Positions 25,611 to 35,400 of a stretch of DNA of 64,000 nucleotides are shown here, one piece after another. This DNA is from Diphasiastrum complanatum (taxonomy: Eukaryota > Streptophyta > Lycopodiopsida > Lycopodiales > Lycopodiaceae). Position 1 is the first letter of the stretch, and each line of letters opens with the position of its first letter. The notes under the pieces are model-generated. The model searched no databases, had not been told where the DNA came from, and saw nothing but the letters and a program-made list of their open reading frames with translations. Both the position numbers and the translations under genes were made by a program. The DNA is taken from positions 43,815,967 through 43,879,966 of the forward strand of contig CM055096.1 in assembly GCA_029204225.1 (NCBI GenBank). The letters run 5' to 3'.

Positions 25611-28600
25611 CTCCCTCTTCAACATTGGATGCTAGTTTCAACATAGTCTTTGAGCACATTCCAAGATTAGATCTATGCATTAAATATAGGTCCTTTCCCA
25701 ATGGTTTGGTGAAGATATCAGCCACACACTCCTTTGAAGAGACATGTTGAAGCTCCACCTCTTTGGCAATGACTTGATCTCTCACAAAATGGTGAGCAAT
25801 CTCAATGTGCTTGCTCCTTGCATGAAAAACAGGATTGCTTGCCAAGCTTTGGGCTGAAAGGTTATCACAAAGTATGATTGGAGTCTTCTCTGGTTCCAGC
25901 AAGTGAAGATCCAATAACATCCTCTTGATCCAAAGAATCTCCTTGGTGCATGTTGTTAATGCCTTGTACTCGGCTTCGGTGGAAGATAGAGAGATAGTTG
26001 GTTGCTTCTTTGATAGCCATGAGACCACTCCATCTCCAAGATAGATTGCAAAGGCACTTGTTGACTTCCTATCCATTTGATCACCTGCAAAATCTGAATC
26101 TGAAAATCCACAAAGGTTAGGTGTAGTACCTCCATACAAGATGCCAAAATCTCTAGATCCCGAGATGTATCTAAGTACTCTCTTTCCTAGCTTCCAATGA
26201 GCCTCACTAGGATCTTGCATAAATTGACTTAGTTTACCAACCACAAAGCTTAGATCAGGTCTTGTGATGGTTAACCATATAAGAGATCCTATTAGCTTTC
26301 TATAGAGAGTAATGTCCTTGAAGGATCTTTCATTACTTCTTGTAGTTAGCTTTACATTTGATTCCATAGGAGTAGAAACAACTTTACAATCTTCCATATG
26401 AAACCTTTTTAGAATAGAGTTAACATACTTTTCTTGACATATGAATGTAGATTTAGAAGTTCTAATAATCTCTATTCCTAAGATATAATGAAGTTTACCA
26501 AGATCTTGAATTTCAAACTCTCTTTTGAGTGCCATCTTGATTTCATCTATATCTAGATTGTTACCACCACTTAAGATAATGTCATCAACATAGATCAAAA
26601 GTAAAGTGATATCATTTTCATTCAATCTAAAGTAGAGAGAATGATCATACTCACTCATAACAAAGTTTTGAGAAAGTAAGAAGGAATTGAGCTTAGCATA
26701 CCAACTCCTTGGTGCTTGCTTTAGCCCATACAAACTCTTTTGGAGATAGCACACATGATTAGGCTCATCATGTGAAACATAGCCCTCGGGTTGCTCCATG
26801 TAAATATCTTCTTCAAGATCACCATTCAAGAAGGCATTAGTAACATCCATTTGCCACATATCCCAATCATAAAGAGTTGCAAGAGAGATTAGGATTCGAA
26901 TAGTTACCATCTTTGCCACGGGTGCAAAGGTCTCATCATAGTCAATACCATATTCTTGAGCATACCCCTTTGCCACCAACCTTGCCTTGTACTTGTTGAT
27001 TGATCCATCTTGATTTGTCTTGATCTTGAAGATCCACTTACAACCAATTGCCTTCTTGTCCTTTGGAAGCTTTACCAACCTCCATGTGTTGCTTTTGATG
27101 AGTGCTTGATGCTCATGATCCATGGCTTGGATCCATTCCTTCTTTTGAATTGCTTCACCTACACAAGTTGGTTCATCAAAAGAGGTAAGAAAAGCAAAGT
27201 TAGAGTTGTCCACCACTTGCTTTCCTTTTTCATCATAGGTTAGCCTTGATGGCTTAGCCCTTTGCCTTTGAGTCTTCCTTGAAGTTTGCTTTGGAGTGGC
27301 ATCTCCATCTTCATCCAAGACATCTTGCACATCATGATGATTAGTAGGCACATCAACATCAACATCAACAACATTGGAAACATTCTCTTCATGAAAGATG
27401 ACATCCCTACTTATGACAATTTTCTTTGTAGAAGGAATGTACACTTTGTAAGCCTTGCTTACTTCACTATAGCCAACAAACACACCCTTCTTTGATGAAG
27501 GATCTTCTTTAGTTCTATCATCAAGTGTGATATTGACAAAACATGTACATCCAAAGATCCTACAATGCTTGACACTCGGCCTTCTACCATAAAGAACCTC
27601 ATGAGGAGTTTTACCATCCAAGGAAGCACTTGTCCATCTATTACATAGATAGTTAGCACATGCTAAAGCTTCCCCCAAAAAAGACTTAGCAAGATTAGCA
27701 TGTAGTCTCATTGCCTTGGCACATTCACAAAGGGTTCTATTCTTCCTCTCGGCCACTCCATTCTGTTGTGGAGTCCTAGGACTAGACATCTCCCTCTTAA
27801 TCCCATGTGCTATACAAAAGTCTTTGAACCTATTTGAGGTGTATTCCCCTCCATTATCAGATCTTAAGCATTTGATCTTTGTATTGAATTGGTTTTCCAT
27901 TTCATTCTTGAACTTGACAAATGCAGCAAACACTTCATCCTTACTTTTAAGAAGATAGATCCAAGTATACCTACTAAAGTCATCAATGAAAGTTGCATAC
28001 ATCTTTGCCCCACCATTGCTAGTTGTACTAGAAGAATGAATATCAGAATGCACAAGTTGAAAAGCTTCTTTAGATCTAGAAGTAGATCTAGAATAAGCAA
28101 GTCTATGAGATTTGGACAAGGCACAATGTTCACAAACACTATTGTTTGCAACAAGACTTTTAGGGAGACCAAGAACAAGCTCTTTCTTTGCCATTACCTC
28201 CAAAGATTTGAAGTTGGGATGACCCAACCTCTTGTGCCAAACTTCTTGGTTTGTCAATTGCTCCCTAGCCATACATCCTTCATGATTAGAGATCACACAT
28301 GCATCAAGCTTGAAAAGTTTACCATGCCTCCTACCTTGAGCAATCAAGGATCCACATTTACTTATCAAACATGCATCTCCAATGAACTCCACATCAAGTC
28401 CTTTGTCAATCATTTGACTTACACTAAGCAAATTCTTAGTGATTGAAGGAATGTACAAAACATTTTCAAGATTTGCTTTCCTATTTGTTGAAAGGGAAAT
28501 AGGAATAGTGCCTATGCCTTTGATGTCACATTGACCATCATTTGCAGTGTAGATGATGTTACCTTCTCCCTCATAAGACAATAAGGATGTAAAGTATTCC

Positions 28601-29559
28601 TTATGTCTTGTCATGTGAGATGAGGCTCCACTATCAATCCACCAAGGATCATTATCATCTATGTTGGCTAACAAACTTGAAGTCATAACAAGTGATTCAC
28701 ATGTGTTATGTTCTTCCTCATCTATTGTAAGATTTCCTTGCCTCTCTCCTTGCTCTCTTTTCTTCTTATAACATTCATTTGCAAAATGACCTTTTATCCC
28801 ACAATAAAAGCACTTGAACTTTGACTTATTGTTCTTAGTAGAAGAGGAAGAGGAAGAGTGATCATCATGATCAAAGTTACCACCTTTGGACCATTTCCCT
28901 TTGCCTTTACCTTTGCCCTTGAATTTGCCTTTTGTGAAGAAAGCCTCTTCACCTCCACCTTGCAAGGATGCACCATCAAGCTTTGATTGCAACCTATGTT
29001 CTTCAGCCAATAAGATTTCTTGCAAGTCAACCACACTTGGCAAGACTCTTTGAATGGCAAAACTTTGCACAAGGTTAGCATGTTCATTTAGCAAACCATT
29101 CAACATAACTTGGACTATTTCACCATCTTTTATGTTCTCATCAATGCATGCTAAATCATCACTTAGGGACTTAACTCTCAAGATAAATGCATGAGCACTT
29201 TCACCCTCTCTTTGCCTACTAGAAAATATTTGTCTCCTTAGGGTCAATACCCTAGATGTGGACTTTGATTCAAAGAGCTTCTTTAAGGCATTCCATGCCT
29301 CACTTGCACTTTGACACTTTCCAACTTCCTTGAGAAGTTCATTTGTAACATTCATTTTAATGATATGAAGAGCCCTTTTGGCCTTCTTATCAAACCTTTG
29401 TTGCTCTTGAAGTGTGAGAGGTCTCTCTTCAATTTCTGCAACTATGTCCATGAGTTCATTCAACTCAAGTAAGGACTCCATCCTCACTTTCCAAGTAGAG
29501 TAGTTTGATGAACTCAACCTTTCACTAGACTCTAGCATGATCCCACCATTGGAAGCCAT
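25606..29559 (-). CDS. Ty1/copia Gag-Pol polyprotein, intact
   Basis: A single frame of 1317 residues, the normal size for the family. Gag comes first, with a Lys/Gly-rich patch and the zinc knuckle CFYCGIKGHFANEC at about residue 250. The protease site is WIDSGASSHM (about 307). The GAG-pre-integrase block has WHKRLGHPN and CEHCALSK. The integrase D-D-E residues are in LVHSDIHSS, RSDNGGEY and GVAERKNR. The reverse transcriptase has WIFKIKTNQDGSINKYKARL, QMDVTNAFLNG, SLYGLKQAPRSWY and IYVDDIIL (about 1010). The RNase H has SDSDFAGD, SLSSTEAEY, CDNLSA and HIEIAHHFVRD. No key residue is missing. The chosen ATG gives MASNGGIMLESSERLSSSNYS, a usual copia start. Gag and Pol are in one frame with no visible slippage site. 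Confidence 0.96.
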   Translation of the reverse strand: MASNGGIMLESSERLSSSNYSTWKVRMESLLELNELMDIVAEIEERPLTLQEQQRFDKKAKRALHIIKMNVTNELLKEVGKCQSASEAWNALKKLFESKSTSRVLTLRRQIFSSRQREGESAHAFILRVKSLSDDLACIDENIKDGEIVQVMLNGLLNEHANLVQSFAIQRVLPSVVDLQEILLAEEHRLQSKLDGASLQGGGEEAFFTKGKFKGKGKGKGKWSKGGNFDHDDHSSSSSSTKNNKSKFKCFYCGIKGHFANECYKKKREQGERQGNLTIDEEEHNTCESLVMTSSLLANIDDNDPWWIDSGASSHMTRHKEYFTSLLSYEGEGNIIYTANDGQCDIKGIGTIPISLSTNRKANLENVLYIPSITKNLLSVSQMIDKGLDVEFIGDACLISKCGSLIAQGRRHGKLFKLDACVISNHEGCMAREQLTNQEVWHKRLGHPNFKSLEVMAKKELVLGLPKSLVANNSVCEHCALSKSHRLAYSRSTSRSKEAFQLVHSDIHSSSTTSNGGAKMYATFIDDFSRYTWIYLLKSKDEVFAAFVKFKNEMENQFNTKIKCLRSDNGGEYTSNRFKDFCIAHGIKREMSSPRTPQQNGVAERKNRTLCECAKAMRLHANLAKSFLGEALACANYLCNRWTSASLDGKTPHEVLYGRRPSVKHCRIFGCTCFVNITLDDRTKEDPSSKKGVFVGYSEVSKAYKVYIPSTKKIVISRDVIFHEENVSNVVDVDVDVPTNHHDVQDVLDEDGDATPKQTSRKTQRQRAKPSRLTYDEKGKQVVDNSNFAFLTSFDEPTCVGEAIQKKEWIQAMDHEHQALIKSNTWRLVKLPKDKKAIGCKWIFKIKTNQDGSINKYKARLVAKGYAQEYGIDYDETFAPVAKMVTIRILISLATLYDWDMWQMDVTNAFLNGDLEEDIYMEQPEGYVSHDEPNHVCYLQKSLYGLKQAPRSWYAKLNSFLLSQNFVMSEYDHSLYFRLNENDITLLLIYVDDIILSGGNNLDIDEIKMALKREFEIQDLGKLHYILGIEIIRTSKSTFICQEKYVNSILKRFHMEDCKVVSTPMESNVKLTTRSNERSFKDITLYRKLIGSLIWLTITRPDLSFVVGKLSQFMQDPSEAHWKLGKRVLRYISGSRDFGILYGGTTPNLCGFSDSDFAGDQMDRKSTSAFAIYLGDGVVSWLSKKQPTISLSSTEAEYKALTTCTKEILWIKRMLLDLHLLEPEKTPIILCDNLSAQSLASNPVFHARSKHIEIAHHFVRDQVIAKEVELQHVSSKECVADIFTKPLGKDLYLMHRSNLGMCSKTMLKLASNVEEGV
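25611..25620 (-). other. Polypurine tract of the complete copia element
   Basis: GAAGAGGGAG on the minus strand, directly before the 3' LTR. It also encodes the last Glu-Glu-Gly residues. Confidence 0.9.
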
Positions 29560-30719
29560 GATTCTAATGTTTCTTCAACTTTTAGGTTCTGTCCTAAAGC
29601 ACTTAGCACTCACTTTTCTCTCAACAAATGATAGATAAAGAGATCTATGAAGATTTAGGACCCTAAAACACTTCTATCTTGAACCTAGATGGTTTCCAAG
29701 CATAGAAAGGAAGATTGAAACACATGCAACACTTTGCACACACTAAGAATGGATTACAAAATCAAACCAACCTGAACACACTCTTGCTTAAGCTCTCAAA
29801 CTTTCCAGCAAGTGACCAAATCAAGTTATGGTGTGAAGAGTTACTTGCATTCTTAGAAAATACCCAAAACTAGGATGCCAAGATTACCTAGTAATGAACA
29901 AACTTGATCAACATATGATCAACACACTAAGATATTGATTCAACCTGTAAAACCACATGTAAACCACACTTCTAAAAGTTTATAAACTCCAGCAAGTGAT
30001 AAATACAAGATTTAGAGGTGAATGAATTAGCACACTTAGTGAATCACAAGACTAGCTTCACTATCTTGTCAAATCTTGGTGTTTAGATGTAGATCTAAGA
30101 TCACTTCACATGAGAATGTTCCTCAACCTGTTAAGAACCTGAAAACACACTTGCATAATGGTTAACACCTTCCAGCAAATGCTCCAATCAAATTACATAA
30201 GGAGAGTTACTTACATGCTCAACAAAGTACACCAAAAATTATGCCAAAATTGATGACAATCTTTACAATATGCTCTTCACAATGGAGCTTACAATATGTT
30301 CACCCAAAAAAGGGGATCTTTCATCCAAATGGGAGCTTTGCTCAGCCTTTAGGAGAATTACAACTCACTCAAAAGAGCATTTGTCATCCACTTAAGGAGA
30401 AGTTTCATCCACTTAAGGAGAGTGTTCATCCAAGAATGGAGATTGTCAACAATAGGATTGAAAAGAACATTGTTAGTATTGAATATGCACAAGCCTCACA
30501 ATCACAAATGATTAGGTGTTATGATCTGATCCAAAATAGTTTCTTTTCAGCCTCTGATCTTCAATAGACCTGAAATATGCTTTTGATCCACAAGTTCAAC
30601 TCACAAAACAAAGGTTAGTAAGATTTGATCAACAAAGCAATGCAAAATCATGCTAGAACTTGATCAAACATCCAAATATCACCAAAAATGGAATACTTAC
30701 TGTAAATAGAAGCCAACCA
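29560..30719 (-). other. Long leader of the complete copia element, with internal repeats
   Basis: About 1.16 kb separates the primer site from the Gag start. It contains three degenerate repeats beginning CAACCTG near 29770, 29941 and 30125. Each has a CCAGCAARTG block. An antisense frame of 108 codons lies at 30241-30567, with no known domain. Confidence 0.65.
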
Positions 30720-30731
30720 GCTCTGATACCA
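30720..30731 (-). other. Primer binding site for initiator tRNA-Met
   Basis: TGGTATCAGAGC on the minus strand abuts the 5' LTR and is complementary to the 3' end of plant initiator tRNA-Met. Confidence 0.93.
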
Positions 30732-31386
30732 TGTGAAAAATATAGATCCTAAGTGGATCTAAACTCCAAGATCATTGGCTTGAATGCTTGCACTCCAAAC
30801 TACATAAGCTAGGAATTGGCAACACATTCTATGCTACCTAGAATGCAAAGAACTTGATCAAAAAGCATTTATCACAAATGGAAACTTCCATAAACATCAA
30901 GTGCGGCCCAAAATAGCATTATACAGTCCATAATACATCAGCCTATCACTTTTGGAAAGCACCTAAGATCATACACAATAGCTTGAAGACAATACACACA
31001 ACAATGCTCTCAATGGAGGAAGAAACAATGACAATGATCTATTGATCTCAATGAAGCATACAAAAGGTTTCTCCAACCTGTTCTCCACGACTTCCCTACT
31101 ATTTATGGATGAGGAAGATGACTCTCTCTCCTCTCTCTAGAAGGTACTTGACCCTAGATATTCCCTATATAGGAAAAATAGCTAAAAATGGCTTATATGA
31201 CCAAAATACATCAAAATGGTCTCATTTTGAAGGGTATGAAGTTTGACACTTCATCATACTGAAAAAATACAGTAAATAAAAACATTGTGGCCTGGTTCAC
31301 ACGTGTGAAACTCCAGAACCAAAACTATTTACAATTTTAGCCAATTTAGGCCTCAAACTAGCTAGGAAATGTTGACAATTTTCACA
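30732..31386 (-). repeat. 5' LTR of the complete copia element
   Basis: 655 bp, TG...CA. By eye it matches the other LTR except at one base. TATATA at 31166-31171 is the likely promoter. The GATAT target copy follows at 31387. Confidence 0.97.
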
Positions 31387-31391
31387 GATAT

Positions 31392-32050
31392 TCCCTGTCC
31401 ATAGAGCTTACCCCAGAAACAATGCCTACACATACCTCTTCCAGATTTGATGATCCAGGTTTTGACAAAATTGAGATCAACATGGGCGGCCTCGATATCA
31501 CTGAATTGAATGTTTGGTACTAGGAGGCACATCAGTTTTTTACCAACATCGAGTTCAAGCTTCCTCCTTTCGACGGATATTAGAGTCCTTTTCTGTTGCA
31601 TATTGCCTATGCATCTTGTAGACAGACTGACATATCTTTCAAAGCATGTTACCTCCTAAAAAAGCTCATATTTTTACAGTCCCCCTATCAGGAGCTGACC
31701 TCAACACATTTGGTTTTCCTAGATGACCAAACACGAGTTCCAAATACTTTAAAAAGACTGAATCCACAACATTCTTTAGGTACATAGATCCTTCCGTGGA
31801 CAAACGGAAAAACAAGGATGGTTACCGTCTAGATGCCATCAATGATAACCCTTTGGCAGTTGCATGCGCTTATTTGACGAAGTATACACAATGGTATAAG
31901 TCCAAGATACTGCGCATTCCAATGACCGTGTTCCACATGATGGCTGATTCCAAACTGCACAACCAGAATCTTTATGATTCGACCCAATTTGCTTTCTCAA
32001 CTGCCTCCATGACTGTATTAGGAACAAGAAAATTTCCACGATATTAGGCT
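31392..32050 (+). pseudogene. Decayed unclassified frame, N-terminal part (interrupted 5' by the copia element)
   Basis: From ATG at about 31420 the frame reads MPTHTSSRFDDPG and FDKIEINMGGLDITELNVWY, then stop. After several in-frame TAG codons it continues with FTNIEFKLPPFDGY and FLQSPYQELTSTHLVFLDD. Another frame (31796-32047) gives LTKYTQWYKSKILRIPMTVF. It looks like a formerly folded domain with scattered stops. The family is not recognised. The position after a non-coding leader that includes 24431-24955 suggests a single older element. Confidence 0.4.
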
Positions 32051-33230
32051 ATCTTATGACTGACGTCACTTTGTAGCAATTAAGCAACTGACCCGAACTA
32101 AGAGATCTATTGCAGATTGCCGATAAAGCTTGGGACACCGCACCAGAACCAGCCCACAAAACCAAGTCTACTTCCAAGCAGACTTCACAAGAAACAACAC
32201 TAGCGGGTTCTCAAAAGAGAAAAAGTTCCTTCTCTCAACAAGGGTCACCTCCAAAGCACTCAATCACTGGCATAGCAAAGCTCACACCAAGAAAGACACC
32301 CATGTCTTCTACATCACAAACGAAGGATCTTTCTACTGAAGGGTCTTCTGCTCAACAAGAAGACACCACCACCATCATGACAATCTGGGAAAAGGATCAA
32401 GATGCAAACGAAGCACCATGCTTCCTCAAAGGAGACAAAGATCGACGATACAGAGTTGGAAGGAGAAAAGATCTTACGAAAGCCCAGCACAAAGAAAGTA
32501 ATCACACAATCTCCAAAGCAAACATCTGGGTCACAAAATTCACAAGATGAGAGCTCCTCAATAGACACAACATCACCTTCTCATGCCATAGATGTTGTAG
32601 TCACATCCGTAGCTGCCGACACAATAGTTCAATCCCAAGCTACTCCACTAGATTCAGTTGCAACTCCACCGCTGCTGGATAATACTATGACACAAGTAGT
32701 CCAGGCAGATCAGTTGGCCATTGTTGCAAACTAGCAAACAACACCCGTCACGTCAACAAAAGCAGCCGTGCAACCCCTACCATAATCACCACAAGCAACA
32801 ATTTTGGGAAGGGAGGGAGATGGGACTGACATTCCCAAAGAGATGACAACAACTGAAACACCACAAGAGTAGACAAAGCAGGTCCACATTATTACGGACG
32901 ATTCAGACTATTTTGGTATTGAAGACCTGATAGAAATAGATGACGACACCGACTCGGGAAAGGTAGACCAACTCGGGGAAAATCAGTTCTCGCCGGACAC
33001 CATTGCCACCTTTACCCAACTTATCACTCTATCCATCATCCCCGCATCCACTCAACCATACCTCTGATAAATATCCTGTTCTTTCCAATCCCGAAAAACT
33101 CTCAGAGGCGGCCAAGCGATCCGTATACAATCTATCCGAGACCAGCGACCATCCACACTGGTTGGTGAGCGAACATAGAGATCTGGAAAAAGATCAAGCA
33201 GCATGAATAAGTCGTAGCAGAGCAGAAGAG
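32051..33230 (+). pseudogene. Decayed unclassified frame, Ser/Thr/Gln-rich part
   Basis: Overlapping frames (32110-32550, 32402-32734, 33003-33206) are rich in Ser, Thr, Gln and Lys. An acidic patch (ITDDSDYFGIEDLIEIDDD) lies near 32895. The composition is that of a disordered linker and parallels the Ser/Thr/Pro-rich part of the minus-strand frame at 20990-21355. Stops and frame changes show decay. Confidence 0.4.
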
Positions 33231-34640
33231 GCAAATCAAAAAGAAGAAAGATAAGACTGAGGAGAAGAAAATATTAGTTATGGAGTTGCGAGCCACCATG
33301 GGCAAGCAAGCTCAAGAGCTCAACGAAGTCCAAAATCAACTTAAGCAATAGATGAGCTGGATCGACCAAGCTTGAGACGACAATGATAGTTGATACCCCT
33401 CCAGTGAAATCGGAAGACATTCAAGTGCAGCCCCCTCAAGCTCCAGCAAATCAAAATGGAGAAGTATGAAAGACTCATTCAAGAGAGGGAGGCTGACAAG
33501 ATGAATTTCAAACGAGCTGCTGAAAGGCAAGAAAAAGCCATCCAAGAGTCCCAAAAGCAGTTGGAAACCAAGTAACAAATGGCCTACAAAAGGTTTTGGA
33601 AAAAGTGAACCAACTATGGAACATTGCGTGCAAGGCCCAGGCAGGAAATTCCAACCGAAAGCCAAGGGAGAAAGATGAAGATGATGCTGCTGCAGGACAC
33701 GACGGGTCAACATTCCAGCTGGATGGTAGTATGGGAAGGAGACCTAATCCGCTTTTGGAAGTCTCTCAATCCCCCTACCCAACTACAAAACTTCCCTTTT
33801 TTCAATGTTGGAATTCTCTTAGACCTTCGTGCCCACACACCCCCGTCCCCAACTGTCACTCCCCCATCCCCACCTGAGTCGACCCTTGAGACCACACCAA
33901 GGACCTCCTGAGACGTACAAAGCCCGACGAGACAAGTTCGTGAAACAAATTAGCTCTCCCGATGCCGTGTTCAATTTGATCGAGAATCCTATCCCTGGTC
34001 AACCCACCAAGTTCATGCAACCCTCACCCGATCACAACCCACCTAACCTACCTGAAACCAATGCTGATATTGAAGAGATTGGTGACCCGCAAGATGAGCA
34101 GCTGACCGCTCGAAGCTTTTCGCGACACCCTACAAGCTATCAAAAGAAGAGATCCATGGCCAATAGAGCGACCAAGGGACGAAGTAGTCAATTGGCCGAT
34201 AATTTCAGGGATTTCAAAAAACTCAACGTACGATCAGTTGAGGCTACACCTACTAGACTTTGGCCACAAATATAAGTCTAGCATTGATGTGAGAGAGTGC
34301 TGATTATTGCCAATCCTTGGCATTCCTTATGAATCAGGATTGCTTTTGGGATCGTGGCTTAAATCCTATCAGAATTAACCCAAATATGGCCTTGCAGTCA
34401 GAAGAAGTGATGGCCTGACTCTATTATAGAGCGACATTTGTGTCCTCACGATATATCCTCATGATTGAAGACTGGCAAAAGTCTGGATTCATACAAAGGG
34501 TATGCCAATATTTGGGACCATTACAACTTGGCAATAAGCTACGGTTCCAGATATTTGAAGCCCTGGGAAAACAAATGAGCACAAGAAAGCAGTCAATGAA
34601 ACGACAAGGAGAGTAGGACACACAAGAGGTTATCAAGCGG
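33231..34640 (+). pseudogene. Decayed unclassified frame, coiled-coil and C-terminal part
   Basis: A coiled-coil-like stretch (EKYERLIQEREADKMNFKRA, near 33455) precedes a Pro-rich segment. Then come RDKFVKQISSPDAVFNLIEN (about 33930) and a Ser/Arg-rich end at 34275. A further block near 34440-34590 (SRYILMIEDWQKSGFIQRVC) has an open frame without a known domain. Linker, coiled coil and tail repeat the order seen in the minus-strand gag-like frame, but no clear sequence identity could be judged by eye. Confidence 0.35.
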
Positions 34641-35400
34641 ACTGGAATGTAAAAGGCCATTGGGAGATCTTAATTTTAGGCGGACAACAATTTTGTGGAA
34701 ATAAACACTTGGTTTTACGCAAGTGAACGAGGATCTACGCTTTTTCAAGTGCCAATCGAAGATGCCAATGCGGGAGTGGAGCAATACCATTCGACATGCG
34801 TTGCAGTGGGTCCTGCAACACATTAAGTGAGCACCTCTCACCTTAGACCGAAGAGGTCTCTGAAGAAGAGATGGATGAAGAATGAGAGCCGAGAAATGAG
34901 AGAAGAATGAGAGCTGAGAAATGCTAACTAGTCTGACAGACAGAGATTGTGTGAGCCTCATGGTGTATCCCAAACGATGGAATGACCATGTAGGAGCTAG
35001 TATTTCTAGGCAATTGTAATAAATGCAAGTAGATGCCTCTTAATTAAAAATAGAGTGAGCCACCTTTTGATGGTGACCTCTAGTGGAGAAGCTAATTCCA
35101 CATGTAATTTGTAAATTTGTGGAATTGCCACTTGGGCTCCACATAGGCAGTCCTCTTGCTTATTTAAGAGGTCTTCTCTCTTGTGAGGGAGCTTTTTTGT
35201 ATTGTCTCTACTCTTGATATTGAATAGAAGATCCTCCAGGAGTATTGGCAGTTCTTGAGCTCCGTGATCATATTGGTTTCTTGTGTGATGTTTTTTATGA
35301 TTTTGCACTTCCATTCTCTATGTGTGGTTGTGGAATTAGATTAGTTTCTTGCTTTCTTTCATTATGTATTGTGGCGTAGAGTGGATTAGATTTATAGTTC
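34641..35400 (+). other. Non-coding DNA with a promoter-like segment
   Basis: A 9-bp inverted repeat AATTCCACA/TGTGGAATT lies at 35094-35102 and 35118-35126. CTTATTTAAGAGG near 35158 resembles a TATA region, followed by a pyrimidine-rich stretch. It could be an LTR remnant of the decayed element, but no second copy was found. Confidence 0.3.

Larger units (their letters stand above)
24956..31386 (-). mobile_element. Complete Ty1/copia retrotransposon, 6431 bp
   Basis: All structural parts are present: two 655-bp LTRs, a GATAT target duplication on both sides (24951-24955 and 31387-31391), a tRNA primer site, a polypurine tract and an intact polyprotein. By eye the LTRs differ at one base, position 12 (C against T). 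The insertion is therefore very young and the element may still be mobile. It is nested in an older decayed frame. Confidence 0.97.

Noticed and set aside
27889-28446. 185-codon plus-strand frame inside the copia polyprotein
   Set aside because: It is antisense to the intact Gag-Pol frame and is a shadow of it.
31387-31396. GATATTCCCT at the copia insertion flank equals a word inside the LTR
   Set aside because: Only 10 bases; the 5-bp target duplication explains the boundary, so the match is probably chance.
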